This document shows, in pieces, positions 42,360 through 50,658 of a stretch of 64,000 bases of DNA (within the stretch, counting starts at the first letter, position 1; each line of letters starts with the position of its first letter). Below the pieces are notes generated by a model. It searched no databases. It had not been told where the DNA came from and saw nothing but the letters and a program-made list of their open reading frames with translations. This stretch comes from Chloroflexota bacterium (GTDB lineage: Bacteria; Chloroflexota; Anaerolineae; UBA2200). The position numbers were made by a program, and so were the translations under genes. The stretch covers positions 31,916 through 95,915 of the forward strand of contig JACIWX010000008.1 of NCBI GenBank assembly GCA_014360755.1, given 5' to 3'.

Positions 42360-42905
42360 TCAGTAGGAATAGCGGTGAATTTCTCTCCAAGAGGCATCGA
42401 AAAGATAGACGGTATCGTGGTCATTGTTCCAGATGAGGCCACCACGCCCCCAATATAGATCTGTAGCCGTGTTCTGTCCGTAGCCGCTATGTAGCTTGAC
42501 CGTTGCCCCTGGATTGAGGATAAAGGGCGGAAAGGTATATGTATACTGTTCCTGTCGCTTGGAATCCTGAACCTTCCAGTTGGTCATGTCAATCGGGCGT
42601 GGGTCATAGCTCTTGAAACACACATACTCGCCTGTGGGATCCTGAGCAGTCCCGCCTCTAAATTTTGAGCAAGAGGGTTCCACGCGCACATCTGGTGGAA
42701 GAGGCGTTGGTGTTACTGTAGGCGTGGGCGTAGGAGTGGGCACAGGTTTGGCAGCAAGCGGCATGTAGATGAGGTAATCAAATCCAGCCGCTACGCCGGG
42801 CAAGGATAAAACCATGCAGAGCAATACTGCTGTGCCCATCCCGAACAGCAAAAGGAGGCACCATGGCGGAAATCGCTGTGCTTTGGGCAGTTGCACCTGA
42901 GGCAT
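42360..42905 (-). CDS. Membrane-anchored lamin-tail-domain protein
   Basis: A 181-residue protein. A single hydrophobic segment (WCLLLLFGMGTAVLLCMVLSL) anchors it, then a short Thr/Pro linker and a C-terminal lamin-tail domain (SKFRGGTAQDPTGEYVCFKSY, MTNWKVQDSKRQEQYTYTFP, LNPGATVKLHSGYGQN, LIWNNDHDTVYLFD). The domain is common in secreted bacterial proteins and thought to bind glycans or DNA. ATG 42905 lies just past the stop of the upstream transglutaminase gene; an open frame reaching 42986 overlaps that gene. Confidence 0.8.
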   Translation of the reverse strand: MPQVQLPKAQRFPPWCLLLLFGMGTAVLLCMVLSLPGVAAGFDYLIYMPLAAKPVPTPTPTPTVTPTPLPPDVRVEPSCSKFRGGTAQDPTGEYVCFKSYDPRPIDMTNWKVQDSKRQEQYTYTFPPFILNPGATVKLHSGYGQNTATDLYWGRGGLIWNNDHDTVYLFDASWREIHRYSY

Positions 42906-42910
42906 CGCAA

Positions 42911-45331
42911 TCACCCTAGCGACGTGGGTGGGCGCAGCGAACTGGGTGAAACCCAGACCGTTGTGCGAGGTTGGTGCTGCGGCCACCTGGGTATGAGCAA
43001 ACGGCGCCAGATAAGCGCACGCAGTTTAAGCCATTGTTCCCTCAATTGTTTCTCCTCCATCTTGTCTAGTCCCGTTTTGCCGAACCGCTGTTTAACGTAG
43101 CAAAAGATAACATAGCGGATCGCGTCGCGGCTTTCAGGAATTACAGAAGCCAAGGATTCACCATACTCAGCGGGTGTCTGATGCATGCGATGCGCTACGC
43201 CAAGCAAACCGCCCAGGCGCTGCATCTGTTCGTAGACGCTTGCCGCTGTGCTTAAGCCACGCAGGCTGTAGAACCACCAACCGATAACCAGCAGTAATCC
43301 ACCAGCGAATATCCCCATCAGAGCCAAAACGCCATAGAGCAGTCTCGATTGCCATGATTTGCTCTGTGTCAATGTGATATCTGCTTGACCCTCGCCTTCG
43401 GCAAGAAGCTCATCACGGCCAAATTTCTCTTCCGCTGTCTCTTGCTGCCCTTCCGCCAACAGATCTAGCCCTGGTAAAGCAGGAGTGGCACTATCTTCCA
43501 GACGCGCGATCAAAGGCTCAGAAGAAGTAGGCTCGAATTCGATCCAGCCGTACCCAGGGAAGTATACCTCGGGCCAAGCATGGGCGTCCAATTGCCGCAC
43601 TCGGTAACTCCGCGAAGCGGCTATGTACTCGCCAGAAGTATATCCTTGTGAGACACGCGCCGGAATGCCTACAGCCCGGCACATGACTGCCATCGCCGTC
43701 GCATAGTAGTCACAATAGCCCCGCCGATTTTCGAACAGGAACCAGTCCACCACATCCCGACCAGCAGGAGGTGGGTTGATAAACTGGTCATAAGTGATGT
43801 CGCGCAAATAATTCTGAATGGCTACTGCCTGGTCATAAGGCGTAAGAGCGCCTTCCACAATTTCTTGGCTCAAAAGCCGCACTCTTTCAGGAAGATTCCG
43901 GGGCAACTGTAGATAGCGCTCCTTCATCCATTCGGGATAATCCTTGCCTGCCGCCCGCAACTGGCTCACCGTAGCCGTAGACACAAGGGATACCACGGTG
44001 TAACTCTGATTGCGGCGCAGGGGTTTCAAAGCCTGTAACATAGATACCAATACTTCTTCCTTAGTTTGTGCTGGCGATAGGCGAATAACGGGCATCGGGG
44101 TTCCACCGATGGAGGTTGAACTTTTCGTGCTTATCTCTGTGCTCATCACTATTTCAGGTGGTGAGAGATAAGCAGCACGTGCCTTGGCAAACTGGTTGAC
44201 GCGCAGCAATTGTCCAGTGAAAAACAATATATCCTCACCCGATTCTAACATGCGAATCGTGCAGGTAATTTCTTTTTGCATGAGTAGATAAGGCGCTGCG
44301 GCAGCAAGTCTAGGGTCATTGGGCTGTAACGTCCATTCCAAATCATCGGTATTCACCCAGCCGCTTCCCGTGTACCGATCGTACGCTACGGCACGCCAGT
44401 AGTGAGGTTCATCTGCCTGCACTTCTAAAATAGGGGTGTTGCTGAGGTTCACTGCTCCACCCAAGGACATGGTGCGCCCAAAGCGAACCAAGGTGGATGG
44501 TCCCTGGTAATTCAAGGAGGTGAACAAGCGATTCCAGCGAGTCTGCACCTCATGCCATGGTCCCTCAAATTTTGCCCAGAAATCAGCCAGTTTGGGGCTT
44601 CTGGCTACAGCAGGGATGCTCCAGGCAAGGAAAAGCGCCAGCATAGAGATGAGGAATCCATCACGAAGAAAAGTCAGGTCTACATCCAAGTTATAATTGA
44701 CCGCTGCTTTGCGCCAGATCTTCTGACGCAAATACACATGCATGCGCACCAGCAGCAGTAGGGAAAAGAGACAGTACAGAACAAAGTATATGACCAACCG
44801 GGGTGGACCATAGTAGATATTCAGTAAACAAGCCAATCCTGCAGGGACAATCGCGCCCCATACCCAATGGGAACGCAGGACGAACCAAGTGCTGAAATAG
44901 CTCAGCAGCCAACTAAGGGCTGCCAGAGTAACCACAAACATAAAGTTGGAGAGCCAGACCTCTGCGCCGCTGGGATCAAGTAGCCATCTCTGTACTTGCT
45001 GGTACATGACGTGTACTCTGGTCACTAGGCTTTGCCCTGGCGGTACGAGGTATGGTGGTACCACCGGTGGACTGAAGACAGTGAGCAGCATCAGAGTAAC
45101 CCACGCTGTGCCTATCACAACGCTCACTAAATGGGCTACGATGCCTGGAATCCGACGCGTCTGAGCCAAGAGCAGCCCCAACCACACGGCACCGATGGCG
45201 ATCCACTGCAGTATCGCCAATCCATCCGTCCACTCCGCTGCGCGTACTGACCAGACCACACTCAATAGCATCAGCATAAGCAGCAGAAAGGAAGCCCACC
45301 CTTCCTCTGGCTTCAGCCTGGTTCGCAACAT
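42911..45331 (-). CDS. TgpA-like membrane transglutaminase
   Basis: An 806-residue protein. Six or so membrane helices occupy the first about 250 residues (LLLMLMLLSVVWSVRAAEW onward). A large extracytoplasmic part holds the transglutaminase core: the Cys in ENRRGYCDYYATAMAVMCRAVGIPAR, the His in VRQLDAHAWPEVYFPG, and the Asp/Glu in GYGWIEFEPTSSEP. A further helix (LLYGVLALMGIFAGGLLLVIGWWF) and a DUF4129-like cytoplasmic tail (YEQMQRLGGLLGVAHRMHQTPAEY) follow. TgpA proteins are usually linked to MoxR and DUF58 genes; neither is adjacent here. The role in the envelope is not defined. Confidence 0.88.
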   Translation of the reverse strand: MLRTRLKPEEGWASFLLLMLMLLSVVWSVRAAEWTDGLAILQWIAIGAVWLGLLLAQTRRIPGIVAHLVSVVIGTAWVTLMLLTVFSPPVVPPYLVPPGQSLVTRVHVMYQQVQRWLLDPSGAEVWLSNFMFVVTLAALSWLLSYFSTWFVLRSHWVWGAIVPAGLACLLNIYYGPPRLVIYFVLYCLFSLLLLVRMHVYLRQKIWRKAAVNYNLDVDLTFLRDGFLISMLALFLAWSIPAVARSPKLADFWAKFEGPWHEVQTRWNRLFTSLNYQGPSTLVRFGRTMSLGGAVNLSNTPILEVQADEPHYWRAVAYDRYTGSGWVNTDDLEWTLQPNDPRLAAAAPYLLMQKEITCTIRMLESGEDILFFTGQLLRVNQFAKARAAYLSPPEIVMSTEISTKSSTSIGGTPMPVIRLSPAQTKEEVLVSMLQALKPLRRNQSYTVVSLVSTATVSQLRAAGKDYPEWMKERYLQLPRNLPERVRLLSQEIVEGALTPYDQAVAIQNYLRDITYDQFINPPPAGRDVVDWFLFENRRGYCDYYATAMAVMCRAVGIPARVSQGYTSGEYIAASRSYRVRQLDAHAWPEVYFPGYGWIEFEPTSSEPLIARLEDSATPALPGLDLLAEGQQETAEEKFGRDELLAEGEGQADITLTQSKSWQSRLLYGVLALMGIFAGGLLLVIGWWFYSLRGLSTAASVYEQMQRLGGLLGVAHRMHQTPAEYGESLASVIPESRDAIRYVIFCYVKQRFGKTGLDKMEEKQLREQWLKLRALIWRRLLIPRWPQHQPRTTVWVSPSSLRPPTSLG

Positions 45332-45450
45332 ACCAACTATCCTATCTCACTCAACCCAATTGGCCTGACCTACCCCTTTGTTCCAAGGCATGCTGACTCC
45401 CTAGCTCCCCCTCACTAATTGTAGGGCGATATCGCTGCTGGTCAAAATGT

Positions 45451-45479
45451 TTGACTAACCTGCTAAAAGATGTTATTAT
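45451..45479 (+). promoter_or_regulatory. Promoter upstream of the Thr/Pro-rich protein
   Basis: TTGACT (45451-45456) and TATTAT (45474-45479) have a 17-base spacer, about 95 bases before the coding start. Confidence 0.75.
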
Positions 45480-45574
45480 TTTTCAACCTGCTCAAAAAGG
45501 AACTGGCAGCCATATCCTGACAGTCCTTGAGCTGTCTGTTTAGCCTGCATTGATACTACATAGGGAAAAAGCGA

Positions 45575-46243
45575 GTGAGAAAACTCTTTGATTGGTACGA
45601 GCGGCTGGGCAGGAAGCAAAAGCTGCTCTTTCTAGTGCTTGCATTGGTGATACTGACCACTTCATGCCTGTACTGTTTGGGTCTTGGCAGTTTGATCGTG
45701 CGTTGGCGGTGGGGTGTCCCGACTCCCCTTCCGGCGCTTACTCGTACACCTACACCCACAGAGTTTATTTCTCCTACTCTAGTGCCATTGGTTACAAAAC
45801 CACTACCAACTATGACTCCATTTCCTAAGCCAACGCTATCGGCAACCCCTGTATGGACACCCTCTTCCAGTCCTCAGCCTACTGCTACTCCCACCTCGAC
45901 TGTTACGGCTATAGCAGTGCCAACGCAAACCGCCACACCCACCCCAACTGCCATCTCCACTTCCACCAACACACCGGTGCCCACTCAGACGCCGACAGCC
46001 ACGAGTACAGCTTCTCCTACGCCTGCTCAAACGCCTACAGAGACGGCTGCACCTACTGTTTCACCAACAATGGGGGCAACAGAAACTCCTACCGCTACGC
46101 TCCCGCCCACACCACAACCAACACCGTTGCCTACCGATACGCCTATACCTTTGGAAACACCAACCATTATCACCGTAGATACGCCTGAATCTCCTGCTAC
46201 ACCAACAGAGTCTTCGGCCGTTATCCATGCGCGCAAGTTTTGA
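45575..46243 (+). CDS. Thr/Pro-rich cell-wall-spanning membrane protein
   Basis: A 222-residue protein of low complexity. A short basic N-terminus (MRKLFDWYERLGRKQK) and one hydrophobic segment (LLFLVLALVILTTSCLYCLGLGSLIV) are followed by about 165 residues in which Thr, Pro, Ala and Val dominate, with repeating TPTP/TATPT units. No folded domain follows. It starts with GTG. It could be a stalk or wall-spanning spacer, or a lipoprotein if the LTTSC motif is a lipobox. No function can be given. Antisense open frames here are artefacts of the repeats. Confidence 0.6.
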   Translation: MRKLFDWYERLGRKQKLLFLVLALVILTTSCLYCLGLGSLIVRWRWGVPTPLPALTRTPTPTEFISPTLVPLVTKPLPTMTPFPKPTLSATPVWTPSSSPQPTATPTSTVTAIAVPTQTATPTPTAISTSTNTPVPTQTPTATSTASPTPAQTPTETAAPTVSPTMGATETPTATLPPTPQPTPLPTDTPIPLETPTIITVDTPESPATPTESSAVIHARKF

Positions 46244-46267
46244 TAACCTTATTATCCGTGCTACAAT
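46240..46267 (+). promoter_or_regulatory. Promoter of the M42 peptidase operon
   Basis: TTGATA (46240-46245, overlapping the preceding stop) and TACAAT (46262-46267) have a 16-base spacer; GAGGAGGA and the GTG start follow. Confidence 0.65.
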
Positions 46268-46308
46268 ATTTCTTTGGTCTATGAAAATCGCTTCGAGGAG
46301 GAAAATGC

Positions 46309-47370
46309 GTGCAAATAAAAGAGTTCCTGAAAAAGCTCTCTGAAGCCAGCGGCGTCTCAGGCTACGAAGCAGGCGTACGCGAACTGGTGCGCGAGGAATT
46401 TTCGCAGTATGCGGATCAAATACGCATCGATACCATGGGTAACCTGATTGCCCTCAAGCGTGGCGAGGCCACACAAGCTCCCCGTCGTAGCATCATGTTG
46501 GCTGGACATATGGATGAAATCGGCCTGCTGGTCACGAAATTGGAGAAGGGCTTTGTGCGTTTCTCCACTGTGGGCGGATTTGACCTGCGCGTCTTGCCCG
46601 GGCAGGAAGTCCTCGTGCATGGCCGACGGGACCTGCCTGGGATTATCGCCACTCGCCCTCCTCATGTACTATCTCCAGAAGAACGCGAACAGACCATGCC
46701 ATTGGATAAACTGTTCATCGATGTCGGATTGCCAGAAGAGGAGTTGGCCCAACTGGTGCGCGTAGGTGATGTAATTACCTTGCAGCGCCAATTCACCGAA
46801 CTGGCGGGCAACCTGGTTTCCGGCAAGGCATTCGATGACCGAGCTGCTGTAGCATGTATCGCTTATTGCCTGCAACATCTCGCTGCAATGAAACATTCCT
46901 GGGATGTATACGCCGTAGCCACAGTACAGGAAGAGGTGGGATTGAAAGGTGCCTTGACCAGCACGTTTGGACTCATGCCCGATATAGGCGTCGCAATAGA
47001 CGTATGCCATGGGAACATGCTCGGTGTACCCGAAGTAGATACAGTGAATGTCGGAGGTGGCCCAGCGATTGCCTTCGGCCCTAATATCCACTCTTTGCTG
47101 TACTCCCGCTTGGTAGAGACTGCCAAAGCATTCGAGATCAGCTACCAGCCTGATCCCACACCGGGCCCTAGCGGTACCGATGCCTGGGCTATGCAAGTCA
47201 CACGCGAAGGCCTTCCGACGGCCCTGGTCTCCATTCCCTTACGCTATATGCACACTACTGTGGAAACGCTGTCGCTGAAAGATGTGGAACGGACAGGCCG
47301 ATTGCTAGCCCTTTTCATCGCCAGCTTGGACGAGGCTTTTGCCCAGGCACTTGGTTTGAAGTCCGAATAG
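46309..47370 (+). CDS. M42-family aminopeptidase, copy 1
   Basis: A 353-residue zinc aminopeptidase of the M42 (glutamyl aminopeptidase/FrvX/'endoglucanase M') family. Metal ligands are in MLAGHMDEIGLLV, VSGKAFDDRAAVACI, and TVQEEVGLKGA (the catalytic Glu pair); further family motifs are VAIDVCHGN and GPSGTDAWAMQVTREGLPTALVSIPLRYMHTTVET. It starts with GTG after GAGGAGGA. Enzymes of this family form tetrahedral dodecamers that trim peptides in the cytosol. It is the first of four tandem paralogues and is separated from the next by 48 bases. Confidence 0.92.
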   Translation: MQIKEFLKKLSEASGVSGYEAGVRELVREEFSQYADQIRIDTMGNLIALKRGEATQAPRRSIMLAGHMDEIGLLVTKLEKGFVRFSTVGGFDLRVLPGQEVLVHGRRDLPGIIATRPPHVLSPEEREQTMPLDKLFIDVGLPEEELAQLVRVGDVITLQRQFTELAGNLVSGKAFDDRAAVACIAYCLQHLAAMKHSWDVYAVATVQEEVGLKGALTSTFGLMPDIGVAIDVCHGNMLGVPEVDTVNVGGGPAIAFGPNIHSLLYSRLVETAKAFEISYQPDPTPGPSGTDAWAMQVTREGLPTALVSIPLRYMHTTVETLSLKDVERTGRLLALFIASLDEAFAQALGLKSE

Positions 47371-47418
47371 AAGGGCGGGATGTAAGCCCTTGTTTCTCAA
47401 TCTCCTTCAGGAGGACGA

Positions 47419-48456
47419 ATGTTGCTACTGAAAGAATTATCCGAAGCATGTGGAGTATCAGGTAATGAAGGCGCTGTACGCCAGGTAATCCTGGACGCGA
47501 TTCGCGACCGCGTGGATGAGTACCGTACAGATGCCTTAGGAAACCTGATCGCACTGAAAAAAGGCACTGGGAAGACCGCCCGCAAAGTCATGATTGCTGC
47601 ACATATGGATGAAGTGGGCTTGATGATCATGCATATCGAAAAAGAAGGCTCGCTGCGCTTTCACCCGGTGGGGGGTATTGACGACCGTGTTCTACTAGCC
47701 AAAAAGGTGCTCATTGGCGAAAACAAGGTGCCGGGCGTGATTGGTGCCAAACCTGTCCACCTCCTGGAGCCCAAAGCTCGCGAGCAGGTGGTCAAGTTCA
47801 AAGAGATGAGCATTGACATCGGCGTTTCAAGCAAAGAAGAAGCGGAACGCCTGGTGAAAGTCGGAGATTATGCGGTCTTCGACGTCCCCTTCGTGGAACT
47901 TGGCGGAGCTTTGCGCACAGTCAAAGGCAAAGCGTTCGATGACCGTGCCGGATGTGCGGTCCTCGTTGAGCTGCTACGAGATCGCTATCCTTTCGACCTC
48001 TATGCTGCTTTCACGGTCCAGGAAGAAGTGGGCTTACGTGGAGCACGGGTCGCTGCTTACTCCATTGCCCCACATCTGGCTTTTGCGCTAGAGGGAACCA
48101 TCTGCGATGACTTGCCCAAAAAGGGAGATACCAGCCCCACGACGGTCTTGGGCAAAGGACCTGCCATTACGATTATGGACCGCTCGGTCATTGCCGATCG
48201 TCGTCTGGTAGAATTACTGATAGATACCGCCGAGAAAAACGGCATCCCCTATCAGTTCAAACAGCCCGCGCTGGGTGGCACAGATGCGGGAGCTATTCAC
48301 CTCTCACGGGAAGGGGTTCCCTCAGCAGTGGTAGCAGTGCCTTCGCGCTATATCCATTCTCCAACGTCCCTGTTGAGCCTGAATGATCTGGAAAACACCG
48401 TCCAACTTATGCGCCAGACTCTGGCCAGGGTCAATGACCTAGACCTGACACGCTAA
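47419..48456 (+). CDS. M42-family aminopeptidase, copy 2
   Basis: A 345-residue M42 aminopeptidase. It begins LLLKELSEACGVSGNEGAVRQV. Metal and catalytic motifs are IAAHMDEVGLMI, GKAFDDRAGCAVLVELL, TVQEEVGLRGARVAAY, FALEGTICDDLP, and GTDAGAIHLSREGVPSAVVAVPSRYIHSP. GGAGGACGA precedes the ATG. It shares the operon with its three paralogues, and may assemble with them or have a different substrate preference. Confidence 0.92.
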   Translation: MLLLKELSEACGVSGNEGAVRQVILDAIRDRVDEYRTDALGNLIALKKGTGKTARKVMIAAHMDEVGLMIMHIEKEGSLRFHPVGGIDDRVLLAKKVLIGENKVPGVIGAKPVHLLEPKAREQVVKFKEMSIDIGVSSKEEAERLVKVGDYAVFDVPFVELGGALRTVKGKAFDDRAGCAVLVELLRDRYPFDLYAAFTVQEEVGLRGARVAAYSIAPHLAFALEGTICDDLPKKGDTSPTTVLGKGPAITIMDRSVIADRRLVELLIDTAEKNGIPYQFKQPALGGTDAGAIHLSREGVPSAVVAVPSRYIHSPTSLLSLNDLENTVQLMRQTLARVNDLDLTR

Positions 48457-48484
48457 TCCACTACCTATATAGGAGGCATAACCA

Positions 48485-49489
48485 GTGAAAGAACTGATCA
48501 AAGAACTGACCGAAGCGTACGGTCCCTCGGGCAACGAAGACGCTGTGCGCGAAACGATTAAACGGCATATCGCGGGACATGTCAGCGAGATGCGCGTAGA
48601 CGCACTGGGCAATCTCATCGCCCTAAAAAAGGGCCAACCACAGAGTGGCATTGAACCGCGCAAAATCATGCTCGCGGCACATATGGATGAAATCGGGGTA
48701 ATCGTCAGCCAAATAGATGAGAAAGGGTTTCTCCGCTTCGCTCCTGTTGGAGGAGTAAACCCACTGACTCTCTTAGGCAGTCGGGTGATTTTTGCCGATG
48801 GGATGATAGGGGTGATCGGGCGAGAAAGGCCAGAGAAACCCGACGAATTTCCCAAAATCGAAAAGATGTTCATTGATGTCGGCGCCCCTGATAAAGAGCA
48901 CCTGACCAGAAAGGTTGGCGATATGGCTGCTTTCTTGCGACCGCTGGCAGACCTAGGCCAGCGCCTCACTGCCAAGGCGTTTGACGACCGCATTGGCTGT
49001 GCGATCCTGGTGCAGACGGCGCAAGAACTGGAGACTACGCCTCACGACGTATATTTTGTGTTTACTGTGCAAGAAGAGGTGGGCTTGCGCGGTGCGCTGA
49101 CTTCCGCCTTTGGTGTGGAGCCGGATGTAGCCATTGCCGTAGACATTACCACCACGGGTGACACCCCCGAAGCATACCCCATGGCTGTCTCATTGGGAGC
49201 TGGCCCCGCCATCAAGGTGAAAGATCGAGGGATGCTCGCCCACCCGGGTGTCAAGAACTGGCTGGCGGAGACTGCCGAGCGCCTGGGTTTGCCCTATCAA
49301 TTCGAGGTATTGGAGGCTGGCACAACGGATGCCATGGCCATCCAGACCTCACGCGCTGGCGTAGCTGCTGGCGTACTCTCTATCCCCACCCGCTATGCGC
49401 ACACCCCCTCGGAAATGGTGGACTACAACGACGTGCAAAATGCCGTCAAATTGCTGGTAGGATTGCTGAGCGGGCCAGTGAAGATTTAA
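48485..49489 (+). CDS. M42-family aminopeptidase, copy 3
   Basis: A 334-residue M42 aminopeptidase that starts with GTG after TAGGAGGC. Motifs are LAAHMDEIGVIVSQ, LTAKAFDDRIGCAILVQT, TVQEEVGLRGALTSAFG, VAIAVDITTTGDTPEA, and AGTTDAMAIQTSRAGVAAGVLSIPTRYAHTPSE. It is the shortest of the four and ends in LLVGLLSGPVKI. The 28-base gap from copy 2 and the 20-base gap to copy 4 fit a single operon. Confidence 0.92.
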   Translation: MKELIKELTEAYGPSGNEDAVRETIKRHIAGHVSEMRVDALGNLIALKKGQPQSGIEPRKIMLAAHMDEIGVIVSQIDEKGFLRFAPVGGVNPLTLLGSRVIFADGMIGVIGRERPEKPDEFPKIEKMFIDVGAPDKEHLTRKVGDMAAFLRPLADLGQRLTAKAFDDRIGCAILVQTAQELETTPHDVYFVFTVQEEVGLRGALTSAFGVEPDVAIAVDITTTGDTPEAYPMAVSLGAGPAIKVKDRGMLAHPGVKNWLAETAERLGLPYQFEVLEAGTTDAMAIQTSRAGVAAGVLSIPTRYAHTPSEMVDYNDVQNAVKLLVGLLSGPVKI

Positions 49490-49509
49490 TGCTTGCGTAA
49501 GGAGAAAGT

Positions 49510-50580
49510 ATGGATTCCACAGAGAAACTATTCCAAAACCTGACCGAGGCGGCTGGTGTTCCCGGGTACGAAGGCGAAATTCGTGCAGTCATCCGTCGCT
49601 ATTTAGAGCCCATGGCAAAGATTGAACAAGACAAATTGGGCAGTATCATCGCAGTGAAGCGTGGCAGTAGCGATTCGCCACGGGTGATGCTCGCTGGCCA
49701 CATGGACGAAGTTGGCTTTATGGTCAGCCTCATCACTGATGATGGCTTCATCCGCTTTGTCCCGCTGGGCGGCTGGTGGAACCAGGTCATGCTGGCTCAG
49801 CGTGTGGTGATCAAAACATCGGCCGGCGACGTCGTCGGACTGCTTGGCGCCAAACCCCCGCATCTTTTGGAGGAAGAAGAAGCCAAGAAACCGGTAGAAA
49901 AGAAAGATATGTACATAGACATTGGAGCAACCAGTGCAGAAGAAGTGAAGGCTTGTGGGGTGCGCCTAGGCGACCCAATCATCCCCATCTGCCCTTTTAC
50001 CGTGCTAGCCCCAGGCAAAACCTACATGGCAAAAGCCTGGGATGATCGCCTGGGATGCGCCCTCTTTATCCAGGCTCTCGAGCAATTGAAGGACCAGCCT
50101 CATCCGAACACGGTCTATGCCGTGGGCACAGTACAGGAAGAAGTGGGACTACGTGGCGCCAAGACCAGCGTCTACAATGTCAACCCAGATGTAGCCATCA
50201 TCCTGGAAGTGGACATCGCCGGAGATGTCCCAGGCATCAAGCCCGAGGAATCAGCCATCAAATTGGGCAAAGGACCTACTTTGCTGTTGTACGATGCACG
50301 CATGATCCCAAATCTCCGCCTGCGCGATTTGGTGATCAGCACAGCGGAAGAGAACAACATTCCCTTGCAGTTTTCTGCCATGCGCGGCGGCGCTACGGAT
50401 GGCGGGATGATCCACTTGCATAATGAAGGCGTTCCTACCGTAGTTCTGGGAGTTCCCACGCGCCACATCCACAGCCATGCGGGCATCCTGCACCGCAGCG
50501 ATTATGACCATGCACTGGACCTTTTGGTGAAACTGCTTATGCGTCTAGATGAGCCAACGGTGAAAGGGCTGACGCTGTAG
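49510..50580 (+). CDS. M42-family aminopeptidase, copy 4
   Basis: A 356-residue M42 aminopeptidase. Motifs are MLAGHMDEVGFMVSL, MAKAWDDRLGCALFIQAL (Trp for the usual Phe next to the metal Asp), TVQEEVGLRGAKTSVY, IILEVDIAGDVPG, and GGATDGGMIHLHNEGVPTVVLGVPTRHIHSHAG. It is the most divergent of the four by eye. A strong terminator follows, so it ends the operon. Confidence 0.92.
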   Translation: MDSTEKLFQNLTEAAGVPGYEGEIRAVIRRYLEPMAKIEQDKLGSIIAVKRGSSDSPRVMLAGHMDEVGFMVSLITDDGFIRFVPLGGWWNQVMLAQRVVIKTSAGDVVGLLGAKPPHLLEEEEAKKPVEKKDMYIDIGATSAEEVKACGVRLGDPIIPICPFTVLAPGKTYMAKAWDDRLGCALFIQALEQLKDQPHPNTVYAVGTVQEEVGLRGAKTSVYNVNPDVAIILEVDIAGDVPGIKPEESAIKLGKGPTLLLYDARMIPNLRLRDLVISTAEENNIPLQFSAMRGGATDGGMIHLHNEGVPTVVLGVPTRHIHSHAGILHRSDYDHALDLLVKLLMRLDEPTVKGLTL

Positions 50581-50596
50581 AACCAAAAACACCCTA

Positions 50597-50627
50597 GATA
50601 CCCGGTTTCTGAGCGAAACCGGGTATC
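50597..50627 (+). terminator. Terminator of the M42 operon
   Basis: GATACCCGGTTTC (50597-50609) pairs fully with GAAACCGGGTATC (50615-50627) around a five-base loop, followed by TTGCT. Confidence 0.75.
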
Positions 50628-50658
50628 TTGCTATCCATTCCCATGATGAGGAGAGGCG

